Source: Hyalella azteca
Taxonomy: Eukaryota; Arthropoda; Malacostraca; Amphipoda; Hyalellidae
Assembly (NCBI RefSeq): GCF_000764305.2
Contig: NW_025932734.1
Span: forward strand, 241,835-305,834
Direction: 5' to 3'
Length of the DNA: 64,000 nt
In this document: piece after piece, positions 23,601-30,226 of the stretch
How the letters are laid out: each line of letters begins with the position of its first letter
Numbering within the stretch: the first letter of the stretch is position 1
Made by a program: the position numbers and the translations under genes
The notes under the pieces: generated by a model
Databases searched by the model: none
What the model was told of the DNA's origin: nothing
Seen by the model: the letters and a program-made list of their open reading frames with translations, nothing else

Positions 23601-25757
23601 ATGGTAATAATATCCTAGACAATGATCAAGTTTATTATTGATCAGCAATGAAAAATATAATAATCATTATTAACTTCTCCTTTGAAAATTATGGCCGATG
23701 TCAATAAAATAATTGCATAATGTTCCACATGGTTTTTATTAATTATCAAGAAACGTCTTATTATTAAGAAACAAATATTTTTGGACTGTTTTTTTTCAGG
23801 AATCGGATATGGCAGAATAAAAATCACCATGTACACCCTCTGAAAATTCTAATCTGTCATTTTTATTTCGCGATGCGATCAGCATTTACATTTTTATTTA
23901 TTTTTCTGTAGGATCAAAAAGAAAGGTGGCGTTGGCGCGTACAACGTCAAAGCCGGGGTTACCACCAACCTGGAAGACGTCCTCTATGGCGAGGATGAAG
24001 ACTCGGACTTTGATGCTGATGCCAACGATGGCTTCGGTGCCCTCACGGGGGCCATTGATCAACTGGCTTTCACCAATGACCTGGACTTCTCTGGTGACGG
24101 CATTGACGAAGATCCTTTGAAGCCCATGCGGCCTGAACAGATGACGGCGCAGAACCTCAAGCTGAAACATCAGCAAGAAATTTCCGGCGCGGCAAAGAAT
24201 AAAAAGAATGGCTTGGACAATCAGGCATTCCTCAGGGATGAAGATATCCTCATCGCAGCTGAAGCAGCCGCAGCCGATGATGAAGATTCAGATGATCCTG
24301 ATAGCGTCAAGAAGGCAAAGAAACGAAAGCAGGACCTTGGCAAAACAGGGGTGGGACAAAGTGGTCCTTTAGTTATTTCTGGCGCAGGGCAACAAATCCC
24401 CCAGCATCCAGGATCAGCCGGTTATTCGGCGCCGGGAAACTATACTGGCAATATTGGTCAGCCGGGGCCTTACGCATCGTATCCTGGGGGAACGAATGCC
24501 TATCAAAACCAAGCTAATTTCAATGGACAACCCAACGTAATGAACGGAACAGTGTCCTCTGCCTACGGTTGTTCCCCAGGAGCAAACACTCGACCTGGAG
24601 GATATCCGCCGCCTCAGATGGCACCTGCCTATCCTAACGGTCATGTTGGCCAGCATTCTATGCAGGTTGGAGGATCAGCCAGTAATGCAGGTGTGTGTAG
24701 CCAGAACATCTCCCTGCCTCAGCCCGGTAATTCGAATCAGGGTGCTATGCAAGGACAAATGTATCAACCTCCTGGGCCGGTACCCAACCAATACGGGCAA
24801 GCTAATGGTTACGTGTGCAATGGGTACCCAGGTCAGCCTTTACCAGGTGGAGCTTGTCCCCAACAGGGGAACCTTGCTGGACCAGGTTCTTCAAATGCTC
24901 CCGGGCTGCAAGGGCCTCTTGGCAAACTTCCTCCTATAGGTCAAGCTAAGAGATCTCGTCCCATCTCTGCGCGAATAAAGAGGTTGGGATCTGCACAAAA
25001 AAATAAGCCAAATTTGGATAAAACTTTGAAACATCTGGAACCTATTTCGTCGGGAGCAAAGCTTCTGGGCCCTGCACGTGAAGGAGCTTTTGGACACCGT
25101 CCAGGAATGCCCTGTCTGCCAGTTTCTCCCCCTAATAAAATGACGGAGGTGGAAGCACCAAAACCCACTGGAAACAATGAAGCACAAGTAATGTCAACAG
25201 GAAGTACTTCAACAATATCTTCTAAAAATGAGGATACCTCGAATATGCCAGAGAATAATGAGATGCATGAGTTGTCTAAAGCATCCCCGAAATGTGATCA
25301 ATTACAGCAAACAAAACACTCAGTTGAGAGCAGCGAGTCGTCCAAGTCCGGGACCATTGCTGCATCACCGAAAAGTAATAAAAGTTCGAAACGATGTTCT
25401 CTTGACTCTCCTCAAGCTTCAAACGAAATCCCCGACGAGGCTTTAAAACCTAACGAAGCTGAAAGCAATGATGAACAATGGGCTGAGAAAAAGAATAAGA
25501 AACTCAAGAAAAATAAAGTAAGCCCACTGTCTGAAGAAGGAGTCTCAGACGGGCATGTAACGCAGGATGATACCGATATTGGGCTAGTTTCTGGGACAGA
25601 AGAGGATGGCGAAGTTCTTCAGAAGAAACGGGAGCGACCTAAAACTTGCGTCGCTGCAAAACGTGAGCAAAAATTTAGTTCTGAAAGCGTCGAGAACATG
25701 AACGAAATATTGCCGTGGACTGCAGAAGAGGGAGACATCAAACCGGACGACGAGTGA
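2493..25757 (+). CDS. iav: TRPV channel, Inactive-like (15 exons joined)
   Basis: Predicted TRPV-family cation channel of the arthropod Inactive/Nanchung class. In insects these two proteins together form the mechanotransduction channel in cilia of chordotonal neurons. Exons: 2493-2610, 2954-3114, 6829-7048, 7787-7882, 10768-10970, 11441-11666, 12233-12348, 13553-13657, 14414-14587, 17652-17830, 19547-19766, 21102-21263, 21705-21899, 23399-23508, 23912-25757. Phases match at every join, and the total is 4131 nt (about 1376 aa). Layout by residue: ankyrin repeats about 95-300, S1 about 385-405, S2 about 437-458, S3 about 478-502, S4/S5 about 517-580, pore 595-606 with GDYD, S6 about 612-640, then a basic conserved segment and a 614-residue low-complexity tail. 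The long tail favours Inactive over the shorter Nanchung. The paralogue assignment is from memory and less sure than the TRPV call. All splice joins are by eye. Confidence 0.85.
2954..3114 (+). CDS. iav: TRPV exon 2, cytosolic N-terminus
   Basis: Acceptor GCGACAG|GTGG and donor CAA|GTAAGA. It encodes residues about 40-93, starting [13 protein letters not shown] and including FGVFMYNGG and [13 protein letters not shown]. This is the conserved segment that leads into the ankyrin repeats in arthropod TRPVs. It ends in phase 0, compatible with exon 3. Confidence 0.8.
4204..4678. mobile_element. MITE with GGGTAAC terminal inverted repeats
   Basis: The ends are 18-bp inverted repeats: GGGTAACATGGGGCAGCG on the left, and the same with one mismatch (GGGTAACGTGGGGCAGCG) read from the right. 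TA dinucleotides lie at both borders, as for Tc1/mariner-type insertions. The interior has a perfect 17-bp palindrome around ATGGGCCCATTGCCCCA (arms 4455-4471 and 4476-4492). No coding capacity is seen, so it is non-autonomous. Confidence 0.8.
4697..4962 (-). mobile_element. Dimeric tRNA-derived SINE
   Basis: Read on the minus strand, a Pol III A-box-like TGGCCCAGTGGTTAAGG (plus 4935-4951) is followed by a B-box-like GGTTCGATCCC (plus 4891-4901). A second related monomer follows, with GGCGGTTAAGC and GAGTTCGAGAC. The 3' end runs into an (ATT)n tail at about 4702-4727, as in SINEs with simple-repeat tails. The two monomers share TTGGAGCAG and GCGxGTTCGA blocks, so the element is a dimer. No tRNA cloverleaf is complete, so it is not a functional tRNA gene. 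Confidence 0.7.
6411..6840 (+). repeat. 60-bp tandem array of exon 3 acceptor
   Basis: Five near-identical 60-bp units (6541-6840), preceded by two more diverged ones back to about 6411. Each contains a full acceptor, CATTTCAGCTGCTGGTGCAG, plus the first exon bases ATGGAA. Only the last copy leads into open exon 3. The earlier copies run ATG GAA GTT TCG CAC TAG and stop, so their use would truncate the protein. Confidence 0.92.
6829..7048 (+). CDS. iav: TRPV exon 3, start of ankyrin region
   Basis: Encodes residues about 94-167, including [20 protein letters not shown] and [16 protein letters not shown]. This is the strongly conserved first ankyrin block of arthropod TRPVs. Two acceptors 12 bp apart (AG at 6827-6828 and 6839-6840) are both in phase 0, so the exon may begin at 6829 or 6841 with a four-residue difference (LLVQ). 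The donor is CTTG|GTGAGT. Confidence 0.88.
7049..7786 (+). other. Intron 3, no further feature
   Basis: A 738-bp AT-rich intron with donor GTGAGT and acceptor TGGTAG. No element or gene is seen in it. Confidence 0.75.
7787..7882 (+). CDS. iav: TRPV exon 4, ankyrin repeat
   Basis: Encodes [20 protein letters not shown] and [11 protein letters not shown], a textbook ankyrin repeat helix pair. The donor is ambiguous: ATAG|GTGCGT at 7883, or GTC|GTGAGT at 7895. Both leave phase 1, and the second adds four residues (AIGAFS in place of AI). A further copy of TCAGTCGTGAGTGTT follows 25 bp downstream. Confidence 0.82.
9480..9610. repeat. Degenerate 14-15-bp tandem repeat
   Basis: About nine imperfect copies of a unit near CCGATTCCCATTAC, with variants such as CAGATTCCCGTT. 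It is pyrimidine-rich on the plus strand and has no coding signal. Confidence 0.7.
10541..10750 (+). repeat. 107-bp duplication before exon 5 acceptor
   Basis: Two copies (about 10545-10645 and 10646-10750) share ACTTATTGCAGAA, CAAAGAAATCA and GGCATTAATTTTCATTTC. Each contains a good acceptor-like TTATTGCAG. The real exon 5 acceptor (TGCCTGCAG at 10767) lies just downstream and is not itself duplicated. Confidence 0.85.
10768..10970 (+). CDS. iav: TRPV exon 5, ankyrin repeats
   Basis: Encodes [20 protein letters not shown], then [19 protein letters not shown] and [15 protein letters not shown]. These are two conserved ankyrin repeats diagnostic of TRPV channels. Acceptor CCTGCAG|ACC, donor CTC|GTGAGT. 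Enters in phase 1, leaves in phase 0. Confidence 0.9.
10951..11196 (+). repeat. 123-bp tandem duplication of exon 5 donor
   Basis: The last 20 exon bases, the donor and about 100 intron bases are repeated once: TGGTCGTTTGCAACCAACTC then GTGAGTG at 10951 and again at 11074. The downstream copy has an intact GTGAGT. Reading past the first donor in frame meets TAA at about 11000. Confidence 0.92.
11441..11666 (+). CDS. iav: TRPV exon 6, last ankyrin block
   Basis: Encodes [35 protein letters not shown] and [20 protein letters not shown]. These are the final ankyrin repeat and the linker typical of arthropod TRPVs. The acceptor (AATGCGCCAG|GGC) has a weak pyrimidine tract. The donor is GAGACAA|GTGAGT, leaving phase 1. 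Confidence 0.88.
12233..12348 (+). CDS. iav: TRPV exon 7, pre-S1 linker
   Basis: Encodes [20 protein letters not shown] followed by [17 protein letters not shown], the conserved segment just before S1 in this family. Acceptor CTCCAAAG|AC, donor GCTCGA|GTGAGT, leaving phase 0. Its first codon is completed by the A left from exon 6. Confidence 0.88.
12349..13552 (+). other. Intron 7 with a GC-richer patch
   Basis: A 1.2 kb intron. Positions about 13020-13165 are clearly less AT-rich than the rest and open in two plus frames (one reads [18 protein letters not shown]). I find no family match and no clean splice pair, so I do not call an exon. The remainder is AT-rich. Confidence 0.5.
13553..13657 (+). 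CDS. iav: TRPV exon 8, S1 helix
   Basis: Encodes [20 protein letters not shown] followed by [15 protein letters not shown]. This is the first membrane helix and the start of the extracellular S1-S2 loop. Acceptor ATGGGCAG|AAC, donor CTC|GTAAGA. 105 nt, phase 0 at both ends. Confidence 0.85.
13658..14413 (+). other. Intron 8, no further feature
   Basis: A 756-bp AT-rich intron. Two faintly similar segments end near 14300 and near 14404 (TGCAATTTTC...TTCTTGCAC versus TGTAATATTC...TCTTGCTAC). They may be an old duplication near the acceptor, but the similarity is too weak to call. Confidence 0.5.
14414..14587 (+). CDS. iav: TRPV exon 9, S1-S2 loop and S2
   Basis: Encodes [18 protein letters not shown], then the S2 helix [18 protein letters not shown] and the intracellular [18 protein letters not shown]. 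The acceptor CACACCCAG|GAC is weak upstream. The donor is CTG|GTGAAT. 174 nt, phase 0 at both ends. Confidence 0.85.
14667..15494 (-). mobile_element. Penelope-like element fragment with inverted arms
   Basis: An 800-bp insert (14681-15480) lies between two perfect 14-bp direct repeats, ATTAAGTAGTTAAT (14667-14680 and 15481-15494), consistent with a target-site duplication. Near-identical inverted arms of about 150 bp (14681-14834 and 15303-15454) enclose a minus-strand coding remnant. Penelope-like retroelements characteristically have a GIY-YIG nuclease and terminal repeats that may be inverted. The element lacks the reverse transcriptase, so it is a truncated, defective copy. Confidence 0.82.
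14955..15240 (-). pseudogene. GIY-YIG endonuclease remnant of a Penelope-like element
   Basis: On the minus strand, one frame gives [13 protein letters not shown] and [12 protein letters not shown], the YIG-type nuclease core. After a frameshift near 15143 another frame continues with [18 protein letters not shown] and ends with [20 protein letters not shown]. That ending is typical of the Penelope endonuclease C-terminus. The frameshift and the missing reverse transcriptase mark it as dead. Confidence 0.8.
17652..17830 (+). CDS. iav: TRPV exon 10, S3 and S4
   Basis: Encodes the S3 helix ([20 protein letters not shown]), then [18 protein letters not shown] and the S4 start [17 protein letters not shown]. 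Acceptor GCAACAG|GCT, donor GCGGG|GTGAGA. Leaves phase 2, completed by the G that opens exon 11. Confidence 0.9.
17795..18215 (+). repeat. 52-bp tandem array of exon 10 donor
   Basis: Eight copies of a 52-bp unit begin at 17795, 17847, 17899, 17951, 18003, 18055, 18107 and 18159, with a partial ninth. The first is the exon end itself (TGCCGGGTCCTGGTTCATGA and on through TTCTTCGCGG), and each carries its donor (GTGAGA, GTGAGT or GTGGGT). The last full copy has lost one ATG triplet. Reading past the true donor meets TGA at once (GCG GGG TGA). Confidence 0.95.
18216..19546 (+). other. Remainder of intron 10
   Basis: AT-rich intron sequence. The one distinct feature is a perfect 18-bp-arm hairpin at 18649-18691, listed separately. 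The acceptor has a strong pyrimidine tract (CTTTTTTTTCACCCAG). Confidence 0.65.
18649..18691. repeat. Perfect hairpin, 18-bp arms
   Basis: GGCTAAGGAAAGACTCAG (18649-18666) is exactly complementary to 18674-18691, with a 7-base loop. It lies within intron 10. The perfect arms suggest a recent palindrome. A small-RNA precursor is possible but unsupported. Confidence 0.85.
19547..19766 (+). CDS. iav: TRPV exon 11, S5 and pore
   Basis: Encodes [20 protein letters not shown], then the S5 helix ([20 protein letters not shown]), the outer turret and the pore helix [14 protein letters not shown]. The last four residues form the likely selectivity filter with two acidic positions. Acceptor CACCCAG|GGC, donor GAT|GTAAGA. 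Enters in phase 2, leaves in phase 0. Confidence 0.92.
19741..20030 (+). repeat. 35-bp tandem array of exon 11 donor (pore end)
   Basis: About seven copies of a 35-bp unit. Each contains the sequence for HMTLGDYD (CATATGACCCTGGGGGACTA) followed by GATGTAAGAT, so each repeats the pore filter codons and the donor. One copy is interrupted by about 25 unrelated bases, and the last copies decay. Reading on from the true donor gives GTA AGA TCT TCC ATA TGA, an early stop. Confidence 0.95.
20031..21101 (+). other. Remainder of intron 11
   Basis: AT-rich intron. A perfect 17-bp-arm hairpin (ATTTTCAAGCGATTTAA at 20888-20904 paired with 20921-20937) lies near its 3' end. No gene is recognised. Confidence 0.65.
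21102..21263 (+). CDS. iav: TRPV exon 12, S6 gate
   Basis: Encodes [15 protein letters not shown], then the S6 helix ([20 protein letters not shown]) and [18 protein letters not shown]. The [13 protein letters not shown] block is the TRPV S6/gate hallmark. Acceptor CTTTCAG|TAC, donor GCT|GTGAGT. 162 nt, phase 0. Confidence 0.93.
21465..21728 (+). repeat. 63/64-bp tandem array of exon 13 acceptor
   Basis: Four copies, at intervals of 63, 64 and 64 bp, of a unit holding AACATGGCGGCAG (acceptor) plus the first 20 or so exon bases TGGGCCAAGATCGTGATCGC. Only the last copy continues into the open exon. The earlier copies read [12 protein letters not shown] then TAA. Confidence 0.95.
21705..21899 (+). 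CDS. iav: TRPV exon 13, TRP-domain segment
   Basis: Encodes [20 protein letters not shown], then YVYSVPLG with a Gly/Glu-rich run and [20 protein letters not shown] ending in NWK. The [11 protein letters not shown] segment follows S6 directly in arthropod Iav/Nan proteins and corresponds to the TRP helix region. Acceptor GGCGGCAG|TGG, donor AAG|GTTAGT. 195 nt, phase 0. Confidence 0.92.
21900..23398 (+). other. Intron 13
   Basis: A 1.5 kb AT-rich intron. Its 3' end (about 23212-23425) carries a 107-bp duplication that includes the exon 14 acceptor. Nothing else is recognised. Confidence 0.65.
23212..23425 (+). repeat. 107-bp tandem duplication of exon 14 acceptor
   Basis: The acceptor TTGGTTTTCTTGCAGCGC occurs with its AG at 23290-23291 and again at 23397-23398. 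The flanking sequence is also shared (GTCGGGTTATTG versus GTCCGCTTATTG upstream, and CGCATCGACAAGGAAGCGAT versus CGCGTCGGCAAAGTAACAAT downstream). The upstream decoy reads R I D K E A I N then TGA. Confidence 0.88.
23399..23508 (+). CDS. iav: TRPV exon 14, conserved basic segment
   Basis: Encodes [20 protein letters not shown], then [16 protein letters not shown]. This is a short basic stretch after the TRP region that I associate with Inactive-type proteins. Acceptor CTTGCAG|CGC, donor CATGG|GTGAGA. Leaves phase 2. Confidence 0.82.
23912..25757 (+). CDS. iav: TRPV exon 15, long low-complexity C-terminal tail
   Basis: One 1846-nt exon encodes the last 614 residues, ending [10 protein letters not shown] and TGA. 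In order: a Gly-rich opening ([14 protein letters not shown]), an acidic stretch ([13 protein letters not shown]), the segment [13 protein letters not shown], a Gly/Pro/Gln/Asn/Tyr-rich region of about 200 residues, a basic block ([14 protein letters not shown]), a Ser/Glu/Lys-rich region and a final KKRERPKT. No folded domain is evident. The base composition is much richer in GC than the flanks, which supports coding. Acceptor TTTCTGTAG|GAT is clean. Confidence 0.88.
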
Positions 25758-26095
25758 TTGAAAGATGGAATTAAATCTTGCTCGAAGTATCGAAAATATA
25801 TCGAGACGCCATTTTATTTTTGTAAGGAAATTGAATGGAACTTTTCGGTTTGGAAGAGAACTTTAATTTTCAAAGAATGTATTTCAAAAGCAGAGAAATA
25901 TTTTCACGCAGATAAAAAATTAACATTTTTACAGAATGAGAGGCTACTTGAATCAATTAAAACTGGTGCCTTGTTGAAAAATTGTTGCCGTATGTTTCAG
26001 AGTGAAATTTAAATGCGAGTAAAAAGTAAAATAAAGCTAATTTGAAGTTCAAAGCAGCTCACGCGAATTTCCAATAAAAGCAAATGGAATCTTCT
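25758..26095 (+). other. 3' UTR with two poly(A) signals
   Basis: AATAAA occurs at 26030-26035 and 26073-26078, placing the transcript end near 26095. The frame of exon 15 stays open for 84 codons after the TGA, up to TAA at about 26010-26012. This is discussed as a possible readthrough extension. Confidence 0.7.
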
Positions 26096-26126
26096 CAATT
26101 ATGCGAATCAAATCTAATCTCAGCAG

Positions 26127-27021
26127 TTAAGGGGACCGGCTACCCCAAAATTTTCAATTTTGACGTTTTTCGGTTTTTGTGCTCATCTGAAAGCTGAAAT
26201 TCTGCTCTTTCCAATGGTACCACTGCCATCGCTGTACGCCAATATTTACGTTCATGACGTCTCTTTAAAGGGAAGCGGGTGGGAGAGTTCTTTAAGTAAT
26301 TAGAAATAAAGTAATTAGCTGCTGAAATCTTTGAATATAGTTTCTACTTGAGTTGTGCTGCAGTTACATGCTTAGTCTCATCTTAAAGCTGACATTCTGA
26401 GCTTTCCAACGATACTACTGCGAATTAAGCTACAGAAGCCTGTAGTTTGGTATCCATGCTACATTGAGTGCCTATTTCGAGGCGCACGGGACTTTGTCGC
26501 GCCGTCCTGAAAAGTTTGAAAAGTTCAACTTATTGTCACGGAAAACCTATCTCCTCCTACAGTTTTCAAGCTACAGCAATGAGAGTTATATCATTCTATT
26601 CGTAAAGACCATATCTATCGACGTGGCCATCGCTTTTTTTTAATTTGTGCATGGTTCGTCATATAAATGGGGGAGAAGGGGGGGAAGGGATGAAAAAAGT
26701 GAAAAAATGGGAAAAACGCGCATAAATAAGAAAATATGGGGAAAATGAAAGAAAGCGATGGCTAGGTTGATAGATATGGTCTTTACAAATCGGATGATAT
26801 GTGTCTGGATGTTGTAGGACGATATTTGTAGGAGGAGATAGATTTTCTGTAGTACCCGTTTTTGTCCGTTTTCTATGAATTTCACGTTTTCTATCAATTT
26901 TTTTCGAAAAATTCATACGAACAAAATGTTATTTTTTTACATTTTACGTATGTATGTGAAGTTTCATGATGATCGGATGATAACTGTAGAAGTTTTTCCG
27001 GAGGTTAGCCGGTCCCCTTAA
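26127..27021. mobile_element. TTAA-flanked inverted-repeat element
   Basis: Ends GGGGACCGGCTA (left) and its exact reverse complement (right) abut TTAA on both sides (26127-26130 and 27018-27021). The target site TTAA is the piggyBac-type target. The interior folds back: blocks around CTATCTCCTCCTACA (about 26549-26563) and AGACCATATCTATCGA (about 26607-26622) recur inverted at about 26826-26845 and 26766-26790. No transposase is seen, so the element is non-autonomous. Assignment to piggyBac rests only on TTAA and is tentative. Confidence 0.75.
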
Positions 27022-29438
27022 AGCTTATTCTGTGGCAATAGTAACGCGTAATAGATATTTTAAATGCGCTAATTAACGTATTGCGTAATGATTATAACTC
27101 TGCTACAATTTTTAGCGGTTAATATACTGGTATTATTGGACCTGCTTCATTAAATCTTAGTGCTTTTATTGCTAATATTTAATTTAGAAGTAGTTATGCA
27201 TGCTCGAATTTATGAAGAAAATTAATATTATAGTTATGATTATTCTGTAGTGTTTATTCATGAGCTGTTGTATTCTGGAGAGAATGCTGTGCTTGTTAGG
27301 CCTGGTAGCTAACATTTATGTAAAGCTGTATCATGGTTATACTAGAGTGTTTAGAGAAGAACTGCAATTTAACGATGATTCAGAGTATGTACATGCAACA
27401 TTCACCTCGAGCTCAGAGTTTCACACCTCATTTGCGAAGTGATTAACTATTGAAAATATATATAATATATATATTCAAAGTAATTCCGACAGGACAGGTG
27501 TAAGGATATTGATTCAGGAGCGAGAATCTGTTATGTCGCCAAATAATTTGTAGCTTCATGATAACAAATTCTTCACGCCTCAGGGCCCGAGATAAGACAA
27601 ATTCCTCGCGACATCAGAGCCTGAGATAACAAATAGTAGATTTCTCACGACTTCAGGTACTGAGATAAAAAATTTTTCACGACCTCATGGCTTAAGATAA
27701 CAGATTCCTCGCGACCTCATGGCCTGAGCTATTAATACAGAAATTTTGAGATGTCCCTCAAAAACAGCGAAGTCTGTTTTCGGTGCGCCATCGGTCTTAT
27801 TTTTCAACGCGCTAAAGACAGTTCGTTCCAATTAATCTTGAAGAACTCAACTGATCTTACATACTTTAAGAAATTACTAAGAATTTTTCCGCTCATGCCA
27901 CGAAAGCTAAGAAAACACGGTTCAGAGTGATTATGACTTATTCGAATTTTTTTTCGATAAGATTATTTCTATTCGTATGCAAGAGGTTTGTAATCTATGC
28001 ACGTAGCGCATGGAGTGTTGCTAATTAATTTTGACATTCAATTAGCGTGGTAAATTTTTTCGTAAAAATCTTATTTACTTAAGAGGACTTTACAGCGAGC
28101 TTTATCCTGTTGACGACCTTGTTGATTGAATGGGTAATATTGCTCATTATATATTATTTCTGTTATCGCACATGCTGCAAATAGTTTTTAAAAGTTTTAT
28201 TTATCGCCTACACTTACTTAAGTTTCTGATGAGACGTGAATGTATTTTAACTTTACTCAAAAGATGTGGCGGAAAAATTCTATATTCTCAATTCTATAAG
28301 ACTCCTTCGTAGTTGGAGTTCAACTTTTGCTGTGAAGTTACTTAAATTAGACGCACGAATAAAATATGTAAACATTAAACTAGTGCACATCCATTGTTCT
28401 TATTCAAAACTAAAATGTAATTATGCAGTTAAAAAATTTAGAAAATAATGCTAAGTCAAGACAAATTTTTATGAAATTCATCTAGAGGTTATATATAAAT
28501 AACGCGTTATCTTAATGAAGCGTCCAAGAGCAAATGAAGCGTCCTTCAGAGAAAATGAAGAGCTGGACTGAGTTTTCAAGACGCAGCACAAATTAAACAT
28601 TTTACCTTGCAGCTTAAAGATAAGCAAGCGTTTATTCGGCATGATTCCTATTTCTGAATAACAGGCAATTTTAAATAAATGTCGAGTGTTATCGCTCGTT
28701 ATTACATTTCAAGTATTTTTAAGCATTTACCGAGCAAATTGAAGACTTTTGTCACGACATGTGCTGCATGTAACGTCAATATCGTGTCAACGAGGGAGTC
28801 GCTTGGTCCGTTGAATGAATTGAACGTTCGTTGAATGTGAACGAAGTCTTGCATTTTATTCTTAACTAAAAAAGTCAATCAATAAGTTTCAAAGATAATA
28901 TATTAAGAATTTAATTAATATGGATATCAACCAATATACCTAAACAAAAGAATTAAAGGCGCGCATGGATCAATTTATCGGCGTTAATTAATAGACATTT
29001 TCAACGCACAATAAATATTATGTTTGAGCATAAGGATTTGATAATCCGACCGAGACTTTGTTTGTTTTCAGTTTTTGGTTTAGGCAGGATTTAATGACCA
29101 TCAGTGATTATTCATTAATAATCCGATGAAGATGATGAATTATAACCTCTAAACAGAAATTTGGAAACGACTGACCAAATCAAGTAGTAAATCAATATAT
29201 GACACAAATGATCCATTATCTTAAGGAAAGTCTAATTATTTGTCTCTCGCTCCCGTAGAAACGACACACTTATAAACAAATAGGTTAATGATATCACATG
29301 ATCAAAAATACGTTAAACTAATCTTCAAGTTCGCCTTAAAGGCGAACGTTATTCAAGCAGTAAATGAAATAATTTGATGGGCATAACACTTCACCTTGGA
29401 TTACGATGATTTATTTTTTAAAATATCCGAGTGATATA
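27022..29438. other. Intergenic, with a weak 40-bp repeat
   Basis: AT-rich DNA without a recognised gene. Positions about 27555-27733 hold four or five degenerate copies of a unit like GATAACAAATTCCTCGCGAC followed by CTCATGGCCTGA. Confidence 0.55.
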
Positions 29439-30226
29439 TACAGGGTCCTTCAAAAAAAGTATCTGATTTCAATAGGCTTTTGCAAAACTCATGCGACGCA
29501 TACAGAACAATTAATTTTATTTGTGAATAGCTTATTTGATGCCATTTTATATCATATAGTACACTTTACTATTTGATATTATGAATTATTATGAATTATG
29601 TTTGATAAATGGTGTCCCCCATTGTTAAGACATTCACGCTTTCCCTGAAGTTGCCATAGCTCTTCGTGTAACTTCCCTTGGAATGGCTGCCACTTCCTGC
29701 CTAATGGCATGTTTTAGTTCTTGCAGATTTCTGGGACGATATTTGTACACTTCAGCCTTTAGGTAGCCCCACAGAAGGACTCACACTGCTCGCCGGTCCA
29801 TGGAAATGTTAAGAGAGTTGTTTTCTGGACGTCTTGTGTCTTTAAAGAGGAGACATTTCCTAGCCCCCACGGTCACCCGACTTATCACCTTGCGATTTTT
29901 TTCTGTGGGGCTACCTAAAGGCTGAAGTGTACAAACATCGTCCCAGAAATCTGCAAGAACTAAAACATTCCATTAGGCAGGAAGTGGTAGCCATTCCAAG
30001 GGAAGTTACACGAAGAACTATGGGCAACTTCAGGGAAAGCGTGAATGTCTTAACAATGGGGGACGTCATTTATCAAACATAATTTTCAAAACCAAGTAAA
30101 GTGTACTAAGTGATATAAAATGGCATCAAATAAGCTATTCACAAATAAAATTAATTGTTCTGTATGTGTCGTATGAGTTTTGCAAAAGCCTGTTGAAATC
30201 AGATATTTTTTTTGAAGGACCCTGTA
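29439..30226. mobile_element. Fold-back mariner/Tc1-like element
   Basis: Terminal inverted repeats start CAGGGTCCTTCAAAAAAAG and are flanked by TA on both sides. The two arms, 29441-29774 and 29903-30224, are long inverted copies of the same transposase 3' end, with a 128-bp unique spacer. This marks an inverted duplication rather than an intact transposon. Confidence 0.85.
29869..30082 (+). pseudogene. Mariner/Tc1-like transposase C-terminal remnant
   Basis: The right arm and spacer encode SPDLSPCDFFLWGYLKAEVY, then HRPRNLQELKHSIRQEVVAI and NFRESVNVLTMGDVIYQT before TAA. The SPDLSPCDFFLWGYL block carries the last acidic residue of the DDE/D catalytic triad of IS630-Tc1-mariner transposases. 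A TAG stands where the usual WPPRSPD tryptophan would be. The left arm holds a minus-strand partner (29632-29774). Only the C-terminal part exists, so it is inactive. Confidence 0.8.
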
